From CAZLWA01 sp964563165 (GTDB lineage Bacteria; CLD3; SB21), in contig CAZLWA010000030.1 of the NCBI GenBank assembly GCA_964563165.1, positions 3,448 to 67,447 on the forward strand: 64,000 bases of DNA, read 5' to 3'. The translations under genes were made by a program, and so were the position numbers. Positions 1 to 8,299 of this stretch are shown in pieces; the first letter of the stretch is position 1, and every line of letters starts with the position of its first letter. The notes below the pieces were generated by a model. That model made no database searches, had not been told where the DNA came from, and saw nothing but the letters and a program-made list of their open reading frames with translations.

Positions 1-1
1 G

Positions 2-865
2 AGCGGTATTCTGCCGATCATCGGCCCGAATATCGATATTCCCGCACCGGACGTGTACACCAATTCGCAAACGATGGCGTGGATCATGGACACCTATAGT
101 ATGACCAAAGGATTTCCCGTGCTCGGTGTCGTTACCGGAAAACCGCTGAGCTTAGGCGGATCGCTCGGGCGCGATGAAGCGACCGGCCGCGGCGTATTTT
201 ATACCTCTGAAGCCATTTACGAAAGCTGGGGGAAAGAATTAAAAAATCAAAAAGTGGTCGTGCAGGGGTTTGGAAATGCCGGTTCGGTGGCGGCGAATTT
301 GTTTTCTAAAACGGACAATAAAATTGTCGGGGTGAGCGATTCAAAAGGCGCCATTCACAATTCCAATGGGCTCGACTACAACCGTGTCATGGAACACAAA
401 AATGCAAAAGGAACGGTGGTCGGATTTCCGGACAGCGAACCGGTCTCACCGGAAGAATTGCTCACACTCGAATGCGATATTCTTGTCCCTGCGGCGCTGG
501 AAAATGTTATCACGAAAGAAAATGCGGCCCGCATCAAAGCCAAACTGATTGCCGAGGCGGCGAACGGCCCTACGACTCCGGACGCGGATAAGATCTTATC
601 CGAAAAAGGAATTTATGTGATTCCCGATATTCTGTGCAACGCCGGCGGCGTCACGGTCTCCTATTTTGAGTGGGTTCAAAACGAGCAGCACCTTTTCTGG
701 GAAGTGGAAGATGTGTATAATCGTTTGGAAAAGGTGATGAAGTCGGCTACCAAAGAAGTGAATCGCTTGCACCGCAATAAAAAAGTTACGCCGCGCATCG
801 CGGCGACCATGCTCGGGATCGGCCGGGTCGCGGAAGCGCTCAAATTGCGCGGACTCTATCCGTAA
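2..865 (+). CDS. gdhA: Glutamate dehydrogenase, C-terminal part (gene runs off the left edge)
   Basis: The reading frame is open from the first bases and continues to TAA at 863-865, so the start lies outside the window. The product interconverts glutamate and 2-oxoglutarate plus ammonia with NAD(P)H. Visible family features are the DIPAPDVYT segment at the left edge, the GGSLGRDEATGRG stretch, the Rossmann motif GFGNAG with following nucleotide-binding fold, the AEAANGPTTPDAD loop, and the NAGGVTVSYFEWVQN segment near the end. About 287 residues are present of the usual 410-420. A GTG at position 53 is internal and not a start. The stop codon is immediately followed by an AT-rich short-unit array. 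Confidence 0.95.
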   Translation, partial: SGILPIIGPNIDIPAPDVYTNSQTMAWIMDTYSMTKGFPVLGVVTGKPLSLGGSLGRDEATGRGVFYTSEAIYESWGKELKNQKVVVQGFGNAGSVAANLFSKTDNKIVGVSDSKGAIHNSNGLDYNRVMEHKNAKGTVVGFPDSEPVSPEELLTLECDILVPAALENVITKENAARIKAKLIAEAANGPTTPDADKILSEKGIYVIPDILCNAGGVTVSYFEWVQNEQHLFWEVEDVYNRLEKVMKSATKEVNRLHRNKKVTPRIAATMLGIGRVAEALKLRGLYP

Positions 866-1020
866 TTAATTAAGAATTACGAATTAAGAATTAAGAATTA
901 AGAATCAAGGATTTCATAATCCAATAATCCAATAATCCAATGATCCAATGATTCAATGATCCAATGATTCAATGATCCAATGAATTAATGGCTTAATGAC
1001 TAAATGACTCAATAATTAAT
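864..1020. repeat. AT-rich short-unit array after gdhA
   Basis: Two unit types follow one another. From the gdhA stop the sequence iterates GAATTAC/GAATTAAGAATTAAG-like units; from about 915 it iterates CCAATGATC/CCAATGATTCAATG units, then drifts to GCTTAATGACTAAATGAC. No open frame of note is present. The first unit type recurs on the other side of purQ (near 42030-42085), where it again abuts a stop codon. Confidence 0.8.
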
Positions 1021-1056
1021 ATTCATCTCCTGTCTTTATCAGAAAGGAGTAACGTT

Positions 1057-1800
1057 ATGTTCATGCGATTTGTTCACCTCAAAGCTAAGCCCGAGGGGTT
1101 CTCGGTTTACCTCCGGATGTACGAAACGAGGGTAATCCCCACCTTTGAAAAAACGCCCGGCTGCCTGTACGCGGGTCTCATTCAGAATTCGCGCCACGTC
1201 GACGAATTTATGTCGATGACGCTCTGGGATGAGCTGAAAAGCGCCCAGGCTTACGAGCGGAGCGGAACCTTTGCCATGTTAATGAACGAGGCTGCCCCGT
1301 TCCTTGCGGATTCCGAATGGAAAATTCAACTTGCGGAAGATCTGACCTTGCAGTATCAGCCCGTTGCCGTTGAACCGACAGTGCAAGCCTACCACATGGC
1401 AACGGAGGATCAGACGCCGATCCCTACGGCTGCGACGCTCCATGTTCGGCTCGTGTCTCCGCAGATCCGCCCGGGCAAATTTGAAGAATTCAAGAAAATT
1501 TATAACGAGGAAATTCTTGCAGCCATTCGAAAAGTGAAGGGCTGCCGCTACGTCTGTCTGAGTGAAAATGAGAAGGACGAGCAGGTGATCTCGGTATCTA
1601 TCTGGGACAATAAGAGCGATGCGGACGCGTACGAGCAGAATGGGGTTTTTGCTCAATTGACCAAGAAAGTGGCGCATACTTTCTCGGAAGTGTATCAATG
1701 GAAAATGCAATTGGGGAAAGAATCGCGAGGACAAGGGGCAAGCAGCGGAGATATGAAAGTGGAGGGATACAGTATCCTGGTCGGCAAGAGTTTTTTATGA
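1057..1800 (+). CDS. Protein with two antibiotic-biosynthesis-monooxygenase (ABM) domains
   Basis: The 247-residue product has two repeats of the dimeric alpha/beta-barrel ABM fold, at about residues 1-95 and 125-225. Each shows the pattern of an N-terminal beta strand (MRFVHLKAKP, LHVRLVSPQI), a long helix, a GC-Y/R turn (TPGCLYAGL, VKGCRYVCL) and a WD strand followed by a YE/AYE helix (LWDELKSAQAYE, IWDNKSDADAYE). Family members are small cofactor-free monooxygenases or heme-degrading enzymes, but many are uncharacterised; the exact reaction here cannot be inferred. The start is set by AGAAAGGAG ending 7 bases before the ATG. A tandem fusion probably makes an internal pseudo-dimer. Confidence 0.8.
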   Translation: MFMRFVHLKAKPEGFSVYLRMYETRVIPTFEKTPGCLYAGLIQNSRHVDEFMSMTLWDELKSAQAYERSGTFAMLMNEAAPFLADSEWKIQLAEDLTLQYQPVAVEPTVQAYHMATEDQTPIPTAATLHVRLVSPQIRPGKFEEFKKIYNEEILAAIRKVKGCRYVCLSENEKDEQVISVSIWDNKSDADAYEQNGVFAQLTKKVAHTFSEVYQWKMQLGKESRGQGASSGDMKVEGYSILVGKSFL

Positions 1801-1951
1801 ATCGACGGACCATTCCTTGTGCGCAACGTGACGAACTCAGTCCAGGTTTTTTTTGCTTCATTGTTACGCATAAATGTTCTATCTTGAACTATTAGAAAGA
1901 TCTATTTCCAGCCTCATATGCTATCCGTCCGGCGATGAATCGGAGTCAGAA

Positions 1952-3067
1952 ATGCGCGATGATCAGCTCAAGAAAAAATTAAGCAATCTCAAATGGGGAG
2001 ACGAACCTGCGGCGAAGATCCTGGTTGCGGACGATGAAGAAGCCATCACGGAGGTTTTGAAATTGCTTCTCGAAGACGAAGGCTATCAGGTCCTCGTTGC
2101 GTACAACGGAAAAAACGCGCTGGAATTCGTCAAGGAGCAATCACCCGATCTCATTATTTCGGATGTAAATATGCCGGGACTGGGTGGATTTGAATTATGC
2201 CAGGCGGTCAAGCAGAATGAAGCCACACGCCTGATCCCCTTCATCCTTCTGACAGCGACGGTCAATTCGGACAACATGATCCGCGGCATCGAAGCCGGTG
2301 CGGACGACTTCATCTCCAAGCCGTTTAACGCGCTCGAATTGACGCCGCGCGTACGATCGCTCCTGCGCGTGAAAACGCTGAATTCACGGCTGGAAAATTT
2401 CGATCAGATTATTTTGGCGTTCACGCGCGCTGTGGAAGCGCGGGATCCTTATACGCGCGGACATTCGGAACGCGTCGGTAAATACGCGGTCACCTTCGCC
2501 GAAAGGCTCGGTTTGAACGAGCGCTACGGACAATTGCTGTTTAAAGGAGCCATTCTGCACGATATAGGTAAGATCGGTATCTCCGATTCGATCCTCTTGA
2601 AAAAAGAAAAATTAACCTACGAAGAATTCGAGGAAATTAAGAAACATCCCGAGATCGGAATGAAAATTTGCGCACCCTTAAAATCAAGCCGCCCTTTAAT
2701 GAATATCGTACTGTATCATCATGAGCGTATGGACGGAACGGGATATCCGTACGGACTTATGGCAGAAGAAATTCCGATCGAAGCGCGGATCATAGGAATT
2801 GCCGATGTTTTTGACGCGATGACGAGCGCACGCCCGTATCGTCCCGCACTGCGGCAGCGCGATGCTTGTGAAATCATGAGACAATTTGCCGAAACACATT
2901 TTGATCAGGATCTGCTTCCGGTGTTCCTCGAACTCGCGCAGCACGGCGATCTGAATCCGATATTGGAGGAAACCGGTCGCGAACCGCTTGCGCTGGATAC
3001 CCGCAGAGAAATTCCGGAAGAGATTATCAAGCATTTGGATTTCTTTGACGGTAATCTGATCGAATAA
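1952..3067 (+). CDS. Response regulator with HD-GYP cyclic-di-GMP phosphodiesterase domain
   Basis: The 371-residue protein has an N-terminal receiver domain (about 22-140) with acidic pair D27/D28, phospho-acceptor Asp 71 in IISDVNMPG and Lys 123 in SKPF, followed by a short coiled linker and an HD-GYP domain. Catalytic signatures are HDIGKIGI (203-210), HHERMDGTGYP (256-266) and the downstream IADVFDAMTS. Such proteins hydrolyse cyclic di-GMP under control of a sensor kinase; no kinase gene is adjacent. An in-frame ATG lies at 1874 but has no ribosome site, whereas CGGAG at 1941-1945 is well spaced for 1952. Confidence 0.9.
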   Translation: MRDDQLKKKLSNLKWGDEPAAKILVADDEEAITEVLKLLLEDEGYQVLVAYNGKNALEFVKEQSPDLIISDVNMPGLGGFELCQAVKQNEATRLIPFILLTATVNSDNMIRGIEAGADDFISKPFNALELTPRVRSLLRVKTLNSRLENFDQIILAFTRAVEARDPYTRGHSERVGKYAVTFAERLGLNERYGQLLFKGAILHDIGKIGISDSILLKKEKLTYEEFEEIKKHPEIGMKICAPLKSSRPLMNIVLYHHERMDGTGYPYGLMAEEIPIEARIIGIADVFDAMTSARPYRPALRQRDACEIMRQFAETHFDQDLLPVFLELAQHGDLNPILEETGREPLALDTRREIPEEIIKHLDFFDGNLIE

Positions 3068-3199
3068 ACCTCAACGAATTTTCATATCCCGGAAACCTGA
3101 AACGCAGATACTACTGTTGTTTTTGCCTATATTAACCGATTCACTTGCGTAAGAATTACCAAGCATCACGTCATTATAAAAAAACGAAAGGAGGCAGTT

Positions 3200-3730
3200 A
3201 TGCCAACTATCAAACATGTCATTTATTCGATCCTCGCGGGGATCATCTTGCTGAACACCGGCTGCGGTTCTAAATTGGACAAGGCGCACGTTCGAAAGGT
3301 CATTGCAGAAGCCGATGCAAAATGGGCCAACGCAATGAAAACCGCCAGTACGGACGATGCAACGGGTTTTTATGCGGACAATGGCATTGTCATGCCGCCC
3401 AATGAGCCGTTGCTTGAAGGGAAAAAAGCGATACGGGATTGGTACGATGCCTTCTGGAAAACCGGAATAAAGGTCACGAATGCGAATTTGGAAACGGAAG
3501 GCATAGATGGGGAAGGCGGAATGGTAACTGAATATGGCTATTATACGATGACCTATCAGGCGCCCGGTTCTGTTTCGGCACAGACGGATTCCGGCAAATA
3601 TCTTGCCGTCTGGAGAAAACAATCTGATGGATCGTGGAAACAGTCGTTGGCTTGCTGGAACAGCAGCCTGCCGGCGTATGCACCGTCCAATGAAGCCGTT
3701 CCCCAAAAACCCAAAGCAGTGAAGAAATAA
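3200..3730 (+). CDS. Lipoprotein with SnoaL/DUF4440-like (NTF2-fold) domain
   Basis: The 176-residue product begins with a lipoprotein signal peptide (LLNTGC lipobox, Cys 24). The mature part has the DUF4440/SnoaL NTF2-like pattern: helix AEADAKWANAM, the AxFYADNGIVMPP strand, LLEGKKAIRDWYDAFW, then beta strands ending in WKQSLACWN. Proteins of this group are small barrel proteins with diverse or unknown ligands. A lysine-rich tail ends the protein. AAAGGAGG precedes the ATG by 8 bases, and a strong terminator follows at 3756-3792. Confidence 0.85.
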   Translation: MPTIKHVIYSILAGIILLNTGCGSKLDKAHVRKVIAEADAKWANAMKTASTDDATGFYADNGIVMPPNEPLLEGKKAIRDWYDAFWKTGIKVTNANLETEGIDGEGGMVTEYGYYTMTYQAPGSVSAQTDSGKYLAVWRKQSDGSWKQSLACWNSSLPAYAPSNEAVPQKPKAVKK

Positions 3731-3755
3731 ACTTATTTCAACAACAAGTATCTTC

Positions 3756-3792
3756 AGCTGAAAACTGTCTTCACCAGTTTTCAGCTTTTTTA
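3756..3792 (+). terminator. Rho-independent terminator after the DUF4440 lipoprotein
   Basis: A perfect 12-base stem (AGCTGAAAACTG at 3756-3767 with CAGTTTTCAGCT at 3775-3786), a 7-base loop and a run of six T. Confidence 0.9.
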
Positions 3793-3861
3793 TTTCCGAT
3801 CTTCGATTAGTTTATTACATTTCCGATTCGAAACGAATTCATTAACCCGGGAGTAAGCATC

Positions 3862-4591
3862 ATGACAAAAAAATCCATTGGCTCAGGCGTATCCCTCTTC
3901 ATTTTTCTTTTTACGGCGTCTTTGTTCGGACAGACGCTGCCGTATCCCCATTCCCCCAAAAGGGATCAGAAGGATAATTATTTTGGAACATGGGTAGCGC
4001 GGCGGCGGGGAATACGGAGAAAAATGGCATGAGGCCGGGATGCGATTGAACAAACAGAATGTTTTTGACGATTTTATAGCCGCGGCGGAGTGGTTGATCG
4101 CGAATAAATATACCCTGCCGGACCGTTTAGCGATACAGGGCGGTTCCAACGGTGGACTCCTCGTCGGCGCGGCCATCAATCAGCGGCCGGAATTGTTCAG
4201 GGTCGCGCTGCCTGCCGTCGGCGTGATGGATATGCTGCGATTTCAGAAATTCACTATCGGATGGAATTGGATCCCGGATTACGGTTCGAGCGGCGATTCG
4301 ACGGATTTTAAATACCTGTACAAGTATTCACCGATCCATAATATTAAGGAAGGCGTAAACTACCCCGCGACCCTCGTAACAACGGCCGATCACGACGACC
4401 GCGTGGTACCGGCGCATTCGTTCAAGTATATTGCCACGCTTCAGGAAAAGTACAAAGGAAATCATCCGGTGCTGATCCGTATTCAGACCAAATCCGGTCA
4501 TGGCGCAAGCAGTGTGAGTAAACGCATTGAGGAATATGCCGATCTGTATTCTTTTATGTTCTTCAACATGGGCCTGACACCGAAATATTAA
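3862..4591 (+). pseudogene. Prolyl oligopeptidase remnant with large internal deletion and frameshift
   Basis: The first reading frame (ATG 3862, SD GGGAG) gives a signal peptide plus YPHSPKRDQKDNYFGT, which matches the start of S9A prolyl oligopeptidases (the segment before the usual KVADPYRWLEDD). It then switches at about 3992-3998 into another frame, RGGGEYGEKWHEAGM, which is the family's catalytic domain, and the first frame stops at TGA 4030. Ser in GGSNGG, Asp in DHDDRVVP and His in KSGHG are all intact, but the beta-propeller and roughly 450-470 residues are absent. An ATG at 4040 preceded by GAGG could still start a 183-residue catalytic fragment. Confidence 0.85.
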
Positions 4592-4597
4592 GTTATC

Positions 4598-5269
4598 ATG
4601 ATCCATCGCGATTACATTATGCGGATGCTGGAGCTCTTTGCCGCCTCCATTGCCAAGATACTCGGCCTGAAAGAGCAGAAACAATATATAGAAGCCGTCG
4701 CTGAAATTGACCGCGCGGGCGAACTGTTTTTCGGCATGGACTTCAAATTGATCAAGCTGTTGTCGGATACCGACCTGATCCGTTTGCTCAGGTCCGGCGG
4801 CTTTTTGGATATCGATAAATGCGGTGTGCTGGCAGAGCTGCTGCGGCAGGAAGCGGAGATCCTGGGCCTTCAGAACAAACACGATGAATGTTTGGCCAGA
4901 CAGACAACGGCGCTCAGTTTGTTTCTGGAAGGGTTTCTGCAAAGTGAAAAAATGCGAGGATCGGAGATTATTCTTAAGATCGAAGGTCTGATCGAAAAGA
5001 CCCGGACGATTGAATTTCCAATTGACGTCAAGCGAAAATTATTTTCATATTACGAGAACAGCGGGAAATTTCACAAGGCCGAAGATGTGCTGTTTGAATT
5101 GCCGGTAACCGGCCCCAAGGAGATGTACGACGAAGGTATCGCATTCTTCGAACGATTGGCGTGCAAGCCGGATCATGAACTTATCGCCGGGCAATTGCCG
5201 CGTGAGGAAGTGCAGCGCGGACTGGAAGATTTTAAGAAACAATATCAGTCCCCTGGAATTTATAACTGA
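4598..5269 (+). CDS. DUF6483-like protein of unknown function
   Basis: The 223-residue, mostly helical cytoplasmic protein starts MIHRDYIMRMLELFAASIAK, the typical opening of a family annotated DUF6483 (IRxDYIMRMIEQ...). There is no signal peptide or membrane segment. It contains TPR-like helical pairs (LARQTTALSLFLEGFL; FHKAEDVLFEL). It starts 6 bases after the broken peptidase, without a clear ribosome site. The function of the family is not known to me. Confidence 0.7.
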   Translation: MIHRDYIMRMLELFAASIAKILGLKEQKQYIEAVAEIDRAGELFFGMDFKLIKLLSDTDLIRLLRSGGFLDIDKCGVLAELLRQEAEILGLQNKHDECLARQTTALSLFLEGFLQSEKMRGSEIILKIEGLIEKTRTIEFPIDVKRKLFSYYENSGKFHKAEDVLFELPVTGPKEMYDEGIAFFERLACKPDHELIAGQLPREEVQRGLEDFKKQYQSPGIYN

Positions 5270-5325
5270 TCGCGGGCGATTATTTAACCGAACTAAATTG
5301 AATATTCTAAACAAAGGAGAACTTC

Positions 5326-5517
5326 ATGCCGGGAGAGAAGACAGAAATCAAACTTGCGAAGAACGGGCCGCTTCTGATCAAGGGCGCTTGTGAGCTCTTG
5401 GATGCGAATGGCCAACCGATGGAAAAGAGAGAGACCTTTGGGCTTTGCCGCTGCGGAGGTTCAAAGAACAAGCCTTTCTGCGACGGAACGCACAAAACGA
5501 ACGGTTTTCAAGGTTAG
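5326..5517 (+). CDS. CDGSH-type iron-sulfur protein
   Basis: The 63-residue product has one CDGSH motif, CRCGGSKNKPFCDGTH (about residues 41-56), with the three Cys and one His that hold a 2Fe-2S cluster in mitoNEET-like proteins. It is a minimal, soluble, single-domain form. The SD AAAGGAG lies 8 bases before the ATG. Its redox or sensor role cannot be read from context. Confidence 0.9.
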   Translation: MPGEKTEIKLAKNGPLLIKGACELLDANGQPMEKRETFGLCRCGGSKNKPFCDGTHKTNGFQG

Positions 5518-5523
5518 GAAAAC

Positions 5524-5552
5524 AATAAGCGCCGGTTATGCCGGGTTATTTT
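5524..5552 (+). terminator. Possible terminator after the CDGSH gene
   Basis: AATAA and CCGG pair with CCGG and TTATT around a TTATG loop, with a small internal bulge, followed by TTTT. The stem is weak. Confidence 0.4.
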
Positions 5553-5576
5553 AATTTATTCCTGGGATTAACATAA

Positions 5577-6395
5577 ATGATATTTTCGGATATTCAACTG
5601 GCTCGCAGAATTGAAATGACGGATGCGCTGGGCGGAGCGGCATTTGCCGACGCGCATGTGAAATTGTTTCCTGAAACAGGCGCAGCTTCCATGGCCGTGG
5701 GCGGCGGCTGCGCAACGTTTGCCGGGGTAGATTCCCCGTGTACGCAGGCGTTTGGACTGGGATTAAACGGAGCGGCTGAAGAGGATCTGGAGCAATTGGA
5801 AGAATTTTACAGGAGCCGCGGAAGTGCGGTGAATGTCGAAGCGTGCCCGCTTGCGGATGTAATGCTGTTAAAATTGTTTAATGAACGCGGTTATCGTCCG
5901 ATGGAATTTACCAACGTCCTGGTCCGGCCGTTGAATCGTACTGAATATTCAGGCGCGGACGGCGCTTCCGCCGTTTCCGTACGAGAAGCCGTCCGCGGAG
6001 AATACGGCCGCTTGGCGCATGCAGTTGCCAAAGGATTTTCCGAATCATTTCCCGATGGCGAGCCGCCCCAAATGTTCATTGATCTTTTTAAAGCGTTTAC
6101 GGAACGGGAAGGAACAAAAAGTTATCTGGCAGAGGTGGGCGGCGAAATAGCGGGCGGTGGGTTCTTTTCTCTTCACAATCATACGGCATCATTCTTTGGA
6201 GCCAGCACCCTGCCGGCATTTCGTAATCGCGGCATACAAAACGCGCTCTTGAATTACCGGCTTGCCGCGGCATCAAAAGATTGCGATCTTGCCATGATCG
6301 CGACCGCGCCGGGCTCGGGCTCACAGCGTAATGCAGAGCGTTTCGATTTTCGCGTTGTTTACACGCGTACGAAATTCGTGAAGGAATGGAAGTAA
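5577..6395 (+). CDS. GNAT-family N-acetyltransferase
   Basis: The 272-residue protein has a GNAT fold in its second half (about 130-270), with the acetyl-CoA pyrophosphate loop in STLPAFRNRGIQNALL (R/Q-x-x-G-I/L-type) and the later NAERFDFRVVYTRTKF strand typical of the C-terminal end. The first half (MTDALGGAAFADAH...) resembles the degenerate first GNAT repeat of tandem proteins. Substrate unknown. No clear SD before the ATG. Confidence 0.8.
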   Translation: MIFSDIQLARRIEMTDALGGAAFADAHVKLFPETGAASMAVGGGCATFAGVDSPCTQAFGLGLNGAAEEDLEQLEEFYRSRGSAVNVEACPLADVMLLKLFNERGYRPMEFTNVLVRPLNRTEYSGADGASAVSVREAVRGEYGRLAHAVAKGFSESFPDGEPPQMFIDLFKAFTEREGTKSYLAEVGGEIAGGGFFSLHNHTASFFGASTLPAFRNRGIQNALLNYRLAAASKDCDLAMIATAPGSGSQRNAERFDFRVVYTRTKFVKEWK

Positions 6396-6435
6396 GTTTC
6401 GTCGAAGAGGTTTCGCTGTCTGCGGCATGATGCGG

Positions 6436-8043
6436 TCATACTTTTACGATTTCATCTTTGAATGAGAATTCGGACAGCTTGACCGTCGGATTCTTTTCGA
6501 TGAAATAATTGCAAGACCATTCGTCCGAGAAAAGGATCACCGGCTGGCGGGCAATATCTTCTGCAAACGACGAGCCGGTCGGCAGATATATTTTCGATAA
6601 CGTTTCCGGGGGAGTTTCCGGCGAGACCCACCGAAGCTGCTTCCAATTCGTCGGCTCCAGCCTGCATTCCGCCCCGTATTCGCTTTCCAAACGGAATTGT
6701 ACCACTTCAAACTGCAGTGGCCCTACCGCCGCAAGGATCGGCACTTTCTCGAATGAATTCTTCAATTCAAATTTTTGCACGACGCCTTCCTGGAGCAGCT
6801 GCTCCAAGCCTTCGCGGAAACGCTTGAATTTCGACGGATTGGGATTGTGCAGGAATGAAAAACATTCCGGCGGAAAACGCGGGATCTCGGTAAAGACTAT
6901 GGACGCATCCTCGGACAACGTATCTCCGATGCCGAAATCCGAATGACCCACCAATCCGACGATGTCCCCGGGAAATGCATCGTCTACCGTTTCACGCTGC
7001 TGGCCGAACAATTTTTGTGAATTAGATAACCGGACCTTTTTGCCGGTGCGCGAATGCGTGACCGCCATGTCGCGGGTAAATTTACCGGAACAGACGCGCA
7101 TGAACGCAATGCGGTCTCTGTGTTTGGGGTCCATATTGGCTTGAATTTTGAAAATAAATCCGGAGAAAAGCTCATCCTCCGGCTGCACGATCTTGTCTCC
7201 GACGGTATGCGGTGCCGGAGGGCCGGCGTATTGAAGAAATCCATCCAGCAGGAGTTGTACGCCGAAATTATTCATGGCGCTTCCAAAGAACACCGGCGTT
7301 AACTGGCCTTCCAATACGGCGGCCGGATCGAACGTTTCGCCCGCGGCGTCAAGCATTTCTAATTCTTCGACAACGGCGGCGTAAGTGTTTGCGCTCAATT
7401 GATTGCGGACGGGCGGATCTGAGATATCGTAGATCGAAACGGGGGCTTGGTACACGCCGCCGATGGTGCGCTCAAAAAGATGCACTTGTTTGGCTTGACG
7501 GTCCAAAACGCCCCGAAAATCCGTGCCGGTGCCGAGCGGCCAGTTCATCGGGCAAGCGCCGATGCCGAGAATATTCTCCAGCTCGTCCAGCAGTTCGAGC
7601 GGTTCGCGGGTCGGGCGATCGAGCTTGTTCATGAATGTAAAGATCGGAATGGCCCGCCGCCGGCATACTTCAAACAGCTTCCGCGTCTGGGCTTCAATGC
7701 CCTTCGCCGAATCGATCACCATTACGACCGCATCCACGGCGGTCAACACACGGTACGTGTCCTCGGAAAAATCTTCGTGCCCCGGTGTGTCGAGCAAATT
7801 GATTTTGAAACCTTCATACTCGAATTGCAAAACGGTCGAACTGATAGAGATCCCGCGCTGTTTTTCCAATTCCATCCAGTCGGATCTCGACGCGCGCTGA
7901 TGGCGGCGCGCAGTCACCGATCCCGCCAATTGTACCGCGCCTCCGTAGAGAAGGAATTTCTCCGTGAGCGTCGTCTTTCCCGCGTCAGGGTGCGAGATGA
8001 TCGCAAACGTCCTTCGGCGTTTTATTTCGTCTGAAATTTTCAT
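6436..8043 (-). CDS. prfC: Peptide chain release factor 3
   Basis: The 535-residue GTPase recycles RF1/RF2 after translation termination. The start MKISDEIKRRRTFAIISHP matches RF3 openings; a longer frame extends upstream to 8175 but those extra 44 residues do not look like the family. G1 SHPDAGKT, switch region QRGISISS, G3 DTPGHEDF, G4 NKLD and the RF3-specific C-terminal domain (VGPLQFEVVQFRLESEYG) are present. Length equals that of E. coli RF3 (529). It is transcribed alone, convergent to the acetyltransferase and divergent from the phosphodiesterase. Confidence 0.95.
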   Translation of the reverse strand: MKISDEIKRRRTFAIISHPDAGKTTLTEKFLLYGGAVQLAGSVTARRHQRASRSDWMELEKQRGISISSTVLQFEYEGFKINLLDTPGHEDFSEDTYRVLTAVDAVVMVIDSAKGIEAQTRKLFEVCRRRAIPIFTFMNKLDRPTREPLELLDELENILGIGACPMNWPLGTGTDFRGVLDRQAKQVHLFERTIGGVYQAPVSIYDISDPPVRNQLSANTYAAVVEELEMLDAAGETFDPAAVLEGQLTPVFFGSAMNNFGVQLLLDGFLQYAGPPAPHTVGDKIVQPEDELFSGFIFKIQANMDPKHRDRIAFMRVCSGKFTRDMAVTHSRTGKKVRLSNSQKLFGQQRETVDDAFPGDIVGLVGHSDFGIGDTLSEDASIVFTEIPRFPPECFSFLHNPNPSKFKRFREGLEQLLQEGVVQKFELKNSFEKVPILAAVGPLQFEVVQFRLESEYGAECRLEPTNWKQLRWVSPETPPETLSKIYLPTGSSFAEDIARQPVILFSDEWSCNYFIEKNPTVKLSEFSFKDEIVKV

Positions 8044-8208
8044 CGGTGAACTGCCTGCTTTGACTCCGGATGTCCTTTCTGCGGAAAACGCGAACCGGAT
8101 CTTTAAAACTTTACCCGGGCATCCATTAAGAACTTTTTTGCGCGGAAGTATAAGCAAAATACCCGACCCAATCAAGAACGGCGAAAAATTTATCCCTGAA
8201 TTAATTCT

Positions 8209-8237
8209 TTGTAATTTTTTTTAAAAAAAGCTACATT
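8209..8237 (+). promoter_or_regulatory. Promoter of the phosphodiesterase gene
   Basis: TTGTAA (8209-8214), 17-base A/T spacer, TACATT (8232-8237). It sits 60-90 bases upstream of a strong SD and GTG start. The TACATT box recurs at several promoters in the window. Confidence 0.55.
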
Positions 8238-8299
8238 GGATTAAGTTTCCATCTAATGATCGGGCGTGATCCGCATTTGTTAACCGGAGGAATACAGCC

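Noticed and set aside
1279..1734. Long minus-strand frames opposite the ABM gene and opposite several other genes
   Set aside because: They are the complementary shadow of well-supported plus-strand genes and show no family features.
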